NCBI GenBank assembly: GCA_001723845.1
Contig: MCBE01000300.1
Location: forward strand, 1 to 36,987
Length of the DNA stretch: 36,987 bases
Source: Candidatus Altarchaeales archaeon WOR_SM1_SCG
GTDB taxonomy: Archaea; Altiarchaeota; Altiarchaeia; IMC4; WOR-SM1-SCG
Direction of reading: 5' to 3'
Made by a program: the position numbers and the translations under genes. The notes below the pieces were generated by a model. The model worked only from the letters and a program-made list of their open reading frames with translations, ran no database searches and had not been told where the DNA came from. This document shows, piece by piece, positions 16,589 to 24,562 of the stretch; within the stretch, counting starts at the first letter, position 1; each line of letters opens with the position of its first letter.

Positions 16589-18742
16589 TTAATTTTTAGA
16601 AGAATTTTCAGGACTATGTTTTTGCGCGGGTGGGTCAAATGGATCAAAATTATACCTCTCTTTTAAAATGTTATTTAAATATGTAAATGAATATGCTATG
16701 TCAATGGTGAGTTTTTCCGGGAGCATAAATTGGTATTTTACATTCTCTTGTATTCCTTCTTCTATCCCCTCTTGTATTCCTTCTTCTATCCCCTCTTGTA
16801 TTCCTTCTTCTATCCCCTCTTGTATTCCTTCTTCTATCCCCTCTTGTATTCCTTCTTCTATCCCCCCCTGTATTCCTTCTTCTGTCCCCTCTTGTATTCC
16901 TTCTTCTATCCCCCCCTGTATTCCTTCTTCTGTCCCCTCTTGTATTCCTTCTTCTATCCCCTCTTGTATTCCTTCTTCTGTCCCCTCTTGTATTCCTTCT
17001 TCTATCCCCTCTTGTATTCCTTCTTCTATCCCCTCCTCTATTCCCGTGTAATATACGTCTAATTGTTTGCCCCTGTCTTTTATTTTATATGAACTAACCC
17101 CAGTTTTTATTTCCCAGCTAATCAAATCTATTTTTGAGATTTTTGTATCTTTGAATAGAAAGTAATCATTATCTTCGAAAACTTCTATCAGTTTCTTATT
17201 AACTTTCTTTTCCTTTAGATATTGTTTATATTCTGGTTCCAAACTAAACAAATAATTTTCATCTATTTTATATAAAGGATAATCACAAAGTAAATCTGCA
17301 TTTATTTTTAGTTCGTTGTCGCTCTCATCTATTGATTTGACTATTAATGGCCACTTTTTACCAATAGCATCTAATACTGCGTCCTCAAATTGGGAGGGAG
17401 TTTTTGTTGTTATATTTATTCTTTTAAGCCACATTAACCATTTATTTGTGTGTAAACCCATCTCCTCTAACTTTTCATTTATTCCTTTATCAATTAATTC
17501 AAGCATGTTTAAAAGATCTGGATAGTCAGTTTCTATTTTAAACACACCAATTAAACGATATTGAAGTCCCTCTATGCTCATAATTTCTAAATACTTAATT
17601 TCATTTGTTATTTCCCTCAACTTTTCTACAACATCCTTAATATTTTCTGGGCTTGCGTCTACTTTAAAATGAATTTCAATCTCATCAATAATTAATTTTG
17701 GTTTAAACGGTGTATGTTTTATCTTTTTACGTATTGTGTCTGGAATAAAATCAAACATATTTGCTAAAATATACGGAGATGCATGTATATCGATACCTCT
17801 TGATAGGGCATATAATAAATTGAAAATATCACTATTTTTATCTATCTTATTTATTAATAAAGACTTTAGAGTATTGTCAAGTGATTGCTCATCCACATTT
17901 CTCGGAGATAATTCTTTACATACATCTATAACCCTTCCTTTGTTTACATATTCACTAATATTTTTCCATTCTGATAAAAAACCATGGGTCAGTGCAACTT
18001 GGAGTATAGACTGTTGCCATCTTTTTTTGCCATCCCTTTTATCTTTTATTGATAGTGCCAGTATATGCGACAGTATATTTAATCCGATACATTCGGTATG
18101 AAATTCACAATTTTTGAAATCAATTTCATGAGATTCTTTAATACTCCACCCTAATTCCTTTAAATAATTGCGAAGTCCTACATCACCTGCCCAATTATCT
18201 TTTAGGGAACTACTGCTAATGTAACATATCAATTGCTTTTTGTATACATTTAACTGGTCATTTGCCTCTTCTATTATATAACCCCCCTCTTGCCCCTTTA
18301 TCTTCCAACTTTTATTACCTATCCTGCAGACTCTTGTGCCATTAGATAACCGGATATTATTATATTTAAATATTTCCTTCAATTGCTCATTAATTTCGCC
18401 AATCTTCAAGTATTTTCTGTAGTCTATACTTAAGTTAAACAAATATGGTCCGTTACATGTCCTAAATGGCCACAATCCAAACACATTCATATTTCTTAAA
18501 TTTGGTCCTACAGTAATAAAAAGAAAATCGCCATTATCATTAATTTTATGTATCGACATGATTCGTCTTTTACGCAATGCATACTCTTTCATTTTCTGCA
18601 GACTCATTTCATCATACCCACATGCAATGCCTATACAACCCATAATGCCATTATCAATTTGTAGGGGATACCAATAAACCCTATCAAATTCCAACTCGAT
18701 ATCGCTCATGCTTTTTTCCGGTTCCAATAAAAATTTAAACAT
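16589..18742 (-). CDS. uncharacterised 717-aa protein with two copies of a ~60-aa domain and a C-terminal GIEEGIQEG repeat
   Basis: Long ORF. KYLKIGEINEQLKEIFKYNNIRLSNGTRVCRIGNKSWKIKGQEGGYIIEEANDQLNVY aligns with QYLKEKKVNKKLIEVFEDNDYFLFKDTKISKIDLISWEIKTGVSSYKIKDRGKQLDVY. Confidence 0.75.
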   Translation of the reverse strand: MFKFLLEPEKSMSDIELEFDRVYWYPLQIDNGIMGCIGIACGYDEMSLQKMKEYALRKRRIMSIHKINDNGDFLFITVGPNLRNMNVFGLWPFRTCNGPYLFNLSIDYRKYLKIGEINEQLKEIFKYNNIRLSNGTRVCRIGNKSWKIKGQEGGYIIEEANDQLNVYKKQLICYISSSSLKDNWAGDVGLRNYLKELGWSIKESHEIDFKNCEFHTECIGLNILSHILALSIKDKRDGKKRWQQSILQVALTHGFLSEWKNISEYVNKGRVIDVCKELSPRNVDEQSLDNTLKSLLINKIDKNSDIFNLLYALSRGIDIHASPYILANMFDFIPDTIRKKIKHTPFKPKLIIDEIEIHFKVDASPENIKDVVEKLREITNEIKYLEIMSIEGLQYRLIGVFKIETDYPDLLNMLELIDKGINEKLEEMGLHTNKWLMWLKRINITTKTPSQFEDAVLDAIGKKWPLIVKSIDESDNELKINADLLCDYPLYKIDENYLFSLEPEYKQYLKEKKVNKKLIEVFEDNDYFLFKDTKISKIDLISWEIKTGVSSYKIKDRGKQLDVYYTGIEEGIEEGIQEGIEEGIQEGTEEGIQEGIEEGIQEGTEEGIQGGIEEGIQEGTEEGIQGGIEEGIQEGIEEGIQEGIEEGIQEGIEEGIQEGIEEGIQENVKYQFMLPEKLTIDIAYSFTYLNNILKERYNFDPFDPPAQKHSPENSSKN
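16751..17038 (-). repeat. 12 x 24-bp tandem repeat encoding G-I-(Q/E)-(E/G)-G-(I/T)-E-E
   Basis: Unit tattccttcttctatcccctcttg (plus strand) repeated 12 times with point changes (tctgtc, cccccc). Confidence 0.95.
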
Positions 18743-18887
18743 TTTTTATCAAATATTATTCCTTTTTTTATCATTAAAGTAACCTATAAATAATTTTTAA
18801 TGATATGGTACAACCATTGATGGAATATGTGGTGTTTTTTGAAAGTGTACTCCACTGATTATAAAATTCTGTGTGATACTATAAATC

Positions 18888-19409
18888 TCATCTTTTAATT
18901 TCAAATTTAACATCTCTTATTATAGAGTACTTCTTTATCGCATCTTCTGAAAACTCAAATGCTGCTTTCTCAATTATTTTTTTATCCATCATTTCCAATG
19001 GATAGTCAAAATTAATCTCTTCTTCATCTATTGTCATAGAAGGAATCTTCCTTCCATACTTACTATTCGGTGTATTTAATTGTCCATTTTCATCAATAGA
19101 AATGCCCTGCTCAATGAGCCACGCACTATCCACATCAATTGAATGTGGATCAATAAAACGAATTGCATGATCCCTTGCTTCTAATCTCTCTTTAATCTTT
19201 TCTATGACATTTTTTATTATATACTCTTGAGGGGGATTATGTTGTACTATGGAAAACTCACCATCTTTAACTGCAACAAATGGTTGCGTCCCTTTATAAG
19301 GGGTTTCAACCAAAAAAGGACTCCAGAAAATCTCAGGGTCATCAATTACCCACACATCAAATACTGTCCAAAATCCATCGATTCCAAACATTCTGATTAC
19401 AGGGTGCAT
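18888..19409 (-). CDS. hypothetical protein
   Basis: ORF with ordinary-looking composition. The same frame is open and protein-like upstream of the first ATG (IIDGCIREEFDRLLYDLKP). Confidence 0.55.
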   Translation of the reverse strand: MHPVIRMFGIDGFWTVFDVWVIDDPEIFWSPFLVETPYKGTQPFVAVKDGEFSIVQHNPPQEYIIKNVIEKIKERLEARDHAIRFIDPHSIDVDSAWLIEQGISIDENGQLNTPNSKYGRKIPSMTIDEEEINFDYPLEMMDKKIIEKAAFEFSEDAIKKYSIIRDVKFEIKR

Positions 19410-19462
19410 TGGTTTTAAATCGTATAAAAGACGATCAAACTCCTCGCGTATACACCCATCTA

Positions 19463-19915
19463 TTATCTCGCGTTGATCTTTAAAAGATTGTCAGCACCTT
19501 TATCTCTCGCATTCTCTAACATATCTTCATTTGCCGGAACTGCCATCTGAAAATTATAAGTCAAACCAATTCTTGCATCAGTTGGTATAACAAAGACAGG
19601 AAGATTCAATTCCCGTGCTATATTCCCAATTAGATGACCTTCCACTTTCTTATATAACCCAATAAGAGGAGTGAGGGTGAATTTTTGTTTTAACTCATGT
19701 TGTATTATCACCTCTGCTACATTTTTAAGAGGACCTGCTTTAATATATTCCGCAAGCAACGACTTTCTTAAATCTTCATCCATTTCCCCAAGAAAAGCAT
19801 TTAAATATCTGCTTCTAACCTGTACCCTATCTTCTATACTCTCCACTCTAAAGGGTATTTCTGGTTTCTTAAAAAAATACTGTTCCTGATAATCAATTGG
19901 TTTATTGGAGTTCAT
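19463..19915 (-). CDS. hypothetical protein
   Basis: ORF of 150 aa, collinear with neighbours, 42 nt downstream of the HEAT protein gene in transcription order. Confidence 0.55.
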   Translation of the reverse strand: MNSNKPIDYQEQYFFKKPEIPFRVESIEDRVQVRSRYLNAFLGEMDEDLRKSLLAEYIKAGPLKNVAEVIIQHELKQKFTLTPLIGLYKKVEGHLIGNIARELNLPVFVIPTDARIGLTYNFQMAVPANEDMLENARDKGADNLLKINAR

Positions 19916-19956
19916 ATTATCTTATTTTTTTATTTATGTATTTATTAGTCTTTTTA

Positions 19957-21114
19957 TTAATCGAGTTCTCCTAATGCCCATTTCGCACTCGTTCTCACTT
20001 CTTCATACTCATCCTCTTCTAATAGTGATAATACATGTATAGTATCTCCCCTCATGTTTTCGGGTATTTCATCCCCCATATTGCCAATAATCCATGCTAA
20101 TATGGACTTGACTTTAGTGTCACTATCGTTTCTTAATTCCAATATATTTTCTATAACTACTCCCCTATACTCATGGGGGATAACAGTTCTTATCCTCCCT
20201 ATAGCCCATGATGAAAGACGTCTTACGCGCCAGTGGCCATCCTTAACTAACTCCAATAATCTTTCCACCACACCATTCATACTATCTTCCGGGATGTTAT
20301 CTCTCATTTTTCCCATAGCCCATGCCACATCACGCTTTCCCCGAAAGTCAGTAGTTCTACTAAATTCTAACAGACCATTTATAAACTCGTTTATCATATC
20401 CTCTGGAATAACATCCAATATTCTGTCTAAATTTTGTATTACACTACGCCTTACTACCCAATCAGAATCTGTGCATAACTCTAATAATCTATTTACAACA
20501 TCTACTCTTAGATCTTCGGGAATTAAATCCCATAATACATTTAAGGAATTCACTGTGGATTCTTTTACGATCCATGCGTTATCACCACTTAATTCTATCA
20601 GTACATTAACCACATCATTGATAGTTTCTGGTGTGATTATCCTTTTTAGTTTCCTTAATGCACGTACTGCAGACTCGCGTACTTCTTCTTTTTTGTATCT
20701 ACAGGTAGTGACTAATGTTCTAATTACATCTGCGCTATTAGTTTGTGGAATTACGGTTTCCAACCGTCCAAGCGATAGGACCGAAGAAGCGACTACAGTA
20801 TATTGTTCATTTTCATCCGTGCAAATTGTTGTTAAACGATTTATAACAGAGGATATTTTATCATTGGGTATAAAATTACCTAATTTACCTAATGACATAC
20901 ATGCAGATCGTTTCACGATCGCATTTCCATCTTTACTAAATTCAATTAATTGCGTTATAATTTCATCTTTTAAATCCTGTGGGATTATATTATATAACCG
21001 ACTATCTAAGTTCCCCAGATTACGTATTGAAATTGCTCTTACTGGTGGTGCGCGGGCTGTTGTTTTTGCTTCCAATAACTCTCCTTGTACCCAATGTTCT
21101 ATATCAATTGACAT
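19957..21114 (-). CDS. HEAT-repeat protein
   Basis: Repeated units such as DVVNRLLELCTDSDWVVRRSVIQNLDRILDVIPED and GVVERLLELVKDGHWRVRRLSSWAIGRIRTVIPHE. Confidence 0.8.
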   Translation of the reverse strand: MSIDIEHWVQGELLEAKTTARAPPVRAISIRNLGNLDSRLYNIIPQDLKDEIITQLIEFSKDGNAIVKRSACMSLGKLGNFIPNDKISSVINRLTTICTDENEQYTVVASSVLSLGRLETVIPQTNSADVIRTLVTTCRYKKEEVRESAVRALRKLKRIITPETINDVVNVLIELSGDNAWIVKESTVNSLNVLWDLIPEDLRVDVVNRLLELCTDSDWVVRRSVIQNLDRILDVIPEDMINEFINGLLEFSRTTDFRGKRDVAWAMGKMRDNIPEDSMNGVVERLLELVKDGHWRVRRLSSWAIGRIRTVIPHEYRGVVIENILELRNDSDTKVKSILAWIIGNMGDEIPENMRGDTIHVLSLLEEDEYEEVRTSAKWALGELD

Positions 21115-21388
21115 TTGAATTGTTTTGGATTATTAAGATTTAATAAAATTAATTATGTTGTTTAAAAGTGTTGAAAATGTCCTCCCTAAAAAATTAATTA
21201 GTTTTCTTGACAGATTTCAACACAATTATATTAAATATATAGATTCATTCTTTATATATTAATTTTTTAAATGCAGGTTTTGCGACATTTTTTTGTCGCA
21301 AAGATAAAAATAATCCTATTTTTACAACTTTTTATTTTATTTCTGGAAAAGCATTAAAAGTCAACATTTTCAAAATATAACTAAAATT

Positions 21389-21437
21389 CTAAGTGGGCTA
21401 AAAGCCCGCTATTTCTCGTCGGGAAACTCCGACTGAG
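21389..21437 (-). mobile_element. possible IS200/IS605 right-end / omegaRNA-like hairpin remnant
   Basis: Reverse complement ctcagtcggagtttcccgacgagaaatagcgggcttttagcccactt contains two stem-loops like those at the 3' end of archaeal IS605 tnpB elements. No tnpB is present. Confidence 0.45.
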
Positions 21438-21812
21438 GAATGGAAATTACTTGGTAAAGAAGTTGAAAAATTGAAGAAAAATTTAAAAAATAATGTTTAT
21501 GAAAATTTAAATGAAAAATTCAAAACAGGTAATTTTGTAAAATTTATCTCGCACGGGCTTGAAGTAAAAGATGCAATAAGTTTAGCAAAGGAATTTACGG
21601 AAGGGAAAAATAGAATTTTAATTTTAATTAATGTTTCCGGCGGGAAGGCAAATGTTGTCTGCGCTTCTTCAAACCCGGATGTTAATGCGGGGGGTGCTGC
21701 AAAAAAAATTTCAAATAAATTAGGGGGTGGGGGGCATGGTGATGAGAAACTTGGGGTTGGCGGCGGTAAGGCGGAGAGCGTTGAGGATGTCCTGGCGAAG
21801 TTTGAAATTTGA
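21438..21812 (+). pseudogene. alaS 3'-end fragment (DHHA1/C-Ala domain), frame intact
   Basis: Same length as and gap-free with 16189-16563. First ~95 nt essentially identical, more divergent toward the 3' end. Ends in LGGGGHGDEKLGVGGGKAESVEDVLAKFEI*. Confidence 0.9.
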
Positions 21813-21983
21813 TTTCATTAACATAATTGGAATTCTTATAGACAGTTATCGGGATTATATTCCTGGGCGTAATCATGTTTTATTTTATATTGGTTGAATT
21901 CAGGATGTTTGCACAAATCTATAAAGAATCAAAAGAAAAATTAATTGAAACCGCACCTTTATAATCCAAATTTAATTTAATTT

Positions 21984-22364
21984 ATGAAAGAATTCCTGAT
22001 AAAAACAAAAATCGTGTTTGACCGCGGGAAGTACTGGCTCGGCTATGTGACATTTCTCATGATGGCGTTTGTCACTGTAACCAGCATGAAAGAGTACGCT
22101 TATTTTGAATTTTTGCGGGGCGGGTACTGGCTTGTAATTGTTATCGGCGCAGCCCTTGGAGGCATGCTCCTGCTCGGTTATATTGAACTAAAACATCTTA
22201 AAACATACCAGAAGGAAATAGAAGTTTTGTCAAAAATCAACCCGATACAGCAGAAGGTTTTTGAAAATCATGATAAAATTTTAAATAAATTAAGCGAACT
22301 GGAAAGTAAGGTTGATGAATTGTCAGGGAAGAAAAAAGAAGTAATTAAAAAAATTAATCAATAA
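21984..22364 (+). CDS. hypothetical membrane protein with C-terminal coiled coil
   Basis: Two hydrophobic segments (GYVTFLMMAFVTVTS, YWLVIVIGAALGGMLLLGYI), then a charged heptad-like tail. Confidence 0.6.
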   Translation: MKEFLIKTKIVFDRGKYWLGYVTFLMMAFVTVTSMKEYAYFEFLRGGYWLVIVIGAALGGMLLLGYIELKHLKTYQKEIEVLSKINPIQQKVFENHDKILNKLSELESKVDELSGKKKEVIKKINQ

Positions 22365-22366
22365 AA

Positions 22367-22789
22367 ATGTCAGATATAATGTATGACCTTTATGGACCGG
22401 AAGCGAGGAAAAGGGAGGAGGAAAAGGAAAAAAAAGGAAAATCAAGGGAAGTGGAAAAGGGGAAGACCGAGCAGATCACAACGGAGAACGAAATTAAATT
22501 AATGACTCTGGTGGGGATACCAAATGGAATCATCTCTATGAAAATGTGTACGATAGCAACTATTATTTGTATTATTAGTTTTATTGGTGGACTTTCATCT
22601 GGTGCAAAACTTTTCATTATTCCACTTATAATTGGGGCAATCGGGTATATTGTTGGGATTGTTTTTGGAATTCTCGGACTTTTTACCGATCAAAATAAAA
22701 TTCCGGCCATAGTAGGTTTAATAATTAATGTTTTATTTATGTTTTGCTTCATAGGGATTTGGATAGGGTTGGCGGGGGTGGTTGGTTAA
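22367..22789 (+). CDS. small membrane protein (DUF4190-like)
   Basis: Glu/Lys-rich N-terminus followed by three hydrophobic helices rich in Gly/Ile. Confidence 0.55.
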   Translation: MSDIMYDLYGPEARKREEEKEKKGKSREVEKGKTEQITTENEIKLMTLVGIPNGIISMKMCTIATIICIISFIGGLSSGAKLFIIPLIIGAIGYIVGIVFGILGLFTDQNKIPAIVGLIINVLFMFCFIGIWIGLAGVVG

Positions 22790-22823
22790 TATTTTATATT
22801 ATGGATAAATTTAAAATTCAATT

Positions 22824-23312
22824 TCATAAACTAATCTTCAGCCGCTCAACTTCATTATCAAAAAACTCCGCACCGTCTTTTTTAAATATCTTTAAAATTA
22901 TGTGCGTGTTCGTTCCGACAACATCTTTTTTCGGTGCAAGCTTGTCTGTTGTGAAATCGCTGATTTCGTCTATGTTATTGCCGCATACATAAACCATTAA
23001 ATCGTATTCCCCGCTTGCGACATAAACGCCTACAACCCTTGAATCATTTGAGATTTCCTTTGCAATCCTTGCAAAACCCGCCCTCTCCTGCGGTACAACC
23101 TTAACCTGTATTATTGCGTAAACCTTCTCAACGCCCGCGCGCTTCCAGTCAATTATCGTGTTGAATTTTCTTATTATTTTGTTTTTTTTCAGGGCATCTA
23201 TTCTTGCATTAACCTCGTCTTCCGGGATGTCAAGCATCACGGCAAGGTCTTTTACAGGCGCCCTTGCATCCTTTTCCAGTACCTTTAAAATCTCTGTGTC
23301 TTTTGAGTCCAT
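22824..23312 (-). CDS. Lrp/AsnC-family transcriptional regulator
   Basis: MDSKDTEILKVLEKDARAPVKDLAVMLDIPEDEVNARIDALKKNKIIRKFNTIIDW plus RAM-like domain GVYVASGEYDLMVYV. Confidence 0.92.
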   Translation of the reverse strand: MDSKDTEILKVLEKDARAPVKDLAVMLDIPEDEVNARIDALKKNKIIRKFNTIIDWKRAGVEKVYAIIQVKVVPQERAGFARIAKEISNDSRVVGVYVASGEYDLMVYVCGNNIDEISDFTTDKLAPKKDVVGTNTHIILKIFKKDGAEFFDNEVERLKISL

Positions 23313-23396
23313 AATTGTTGTATTTTGTTTTTAAATTAATTGTTAAAATTAAGATTAAATTTAATAATTCATATATTAAAAATTAAAAAAGAAATA

Positions 23397-24560
23397 ATGA
23401 ACAATAATATGATTTCAGAAAGAGTTAAAAATGTCCCGTTTTCAGGGATAAGGAAGTTTTTTGAACTTGTGCAGGAGACAGAAGGAGTCGTTAGTTTAGG
23501 CGTGGGCGAGCCGGATTTCCCGACGCCTGAGCCGATAAAAGATGCGGGCATAAGGGCAATTGAGTCGGACCTGACAGCATATACATCAAACTACGGCATT
23601 CCTGAACTCAGGCAAAAAATTTCGGAAAAATTAAAAAATGAAAATAATATTTCAGCCGACCCGAAATCGGAGATTTTAATAACAACGGGAACAAGCGAAG
23701 CACTTGACATTGCGGTGCGTGCGATTTTAAATCCCGGCGAAGAAATTATAATCCCTGAGCCGAGTTATGTTGCTTACGGTCCGACAATCTGGTTTGCATC
23801 GGGAAATCCCGTTTCAATTCCAACAACCGAAGAAAACGAATTCAGCGTCCAGCCGGGCGACATAGCAGAAAAAATCACGGGAAAAACAAAAGCGGTGCTT
23901 ATCGCATCCCCGAACAACCCGACAGGAAGCATCATCCGGAAAAAAGATCTTGAAGAGATTGCAGACCTCGCGATTGAACATAATTTAATTATTATTTCCG
24001 ATGAAATTTACGAGAAATTAATTTACGATGATGAGAAACACTACAGCATCGCATCATTTAACGGCATGAAAGAGAGAACAATCACGATAAACGGGTTTTC
24101 AAAGTCGCACGCTTTCACTGGCTGGCGTATCGGTTATTCCTGCGCAAACCCGGAGATTACCGAAGCCATGATGAAAATCCACCAGTATGCAATGCTCTGC
24201 GCACCTTCAATTTCACAGCACGCCCTTCTAAAAAGTTTTGAATGCGGCGACTATGTTAAAGACATGATGAAGTCATACAACAGAAGGCGCCGCCTGCTTG
24301 TCGCGGGCTTGAATGATATACCTAAAATTTCATGCATCATGCCAAAGGGAGCGTTTTATGCTTTCCCGAACATAAAGGAAACAGGTTTAACTTCGGATGA
24401 ATTTGCAGAGAAATTATTAAAAGAGGTTGGAGTTGCGGTTGTTCCCGGAAGCGTGTTTGGAAAAAGCGGTGAAGGTTACATCAGGTGTTCTTATTCCGTT
24501 TCCAGAGAGACGATAAACGAGGCATTGAAAAAAATTCGTGAATTTGCTGAAGGGTTATGA
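23397..24560 (+). CDS. PLP-dependent class I/II aminotransferase
   Basis: SLGVGEPDFPTPEPI, SPNNPTGSI, SDEIYEKLIYD, NGFSKSHAFTGWRIGY. The ATG at 23397 is preferred over the tabled start. Confidence 0.92.
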   Translation: MNNNMISERVKNVPFSGIRKFFELVQETEGVVSLGVGEPDFPTPEPIKDAGIRAIESDLTAYTSNYGIPELRQKISEKLKNENNISADPKSEILITTGTSEALDIAVRAILNPGEEIIIPEPSYVAYGPTIWFASGNPVSIPTTEENEFSVQPGDIAEKITGKTKAVLIASPNNPTGSIIRKKDLEEIADLAIEHNLIIISDEIYEKLIYDDEKHYSIASFNGMKERTITINGFSKSHAFTGWRIGYSCANPEITEAMMKIHQYAMLCAPSISQHALLKSFECGDYVKDMMKSYNRRRRLLVAGLNDIPKISCIMPKGAFYAFPNIKETGLTSDEFAEKLLKEVGVAVVPGSVFGKSGEGYIRCSYSVSRETINEALKKIREFAEGL

Positions 24561-24562
24561 AA

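Noticed and set aside
16751-17038. 24-bp repeats considered as a CRISPR array
   Set aside because: No unique spacers. Pure tandem coding repeat.
16668-17062. Plus-strand ORFs encoding SIPSCIPS and YPLLYSFF repeats
   Set aside because: Artefacts of the 24-bp repeat, which is open in all frames. The minus-strand 717-aa ORF explains it.
20054-21118. 354-aa plus-strand ORF
   Set aside because: Fully antisense to the HEAT-repeat gene 19957-21114, whose translation shows clear HEAT units. The plus-strand product is Ser/Ile/Asn-rich with no recognisable domain.
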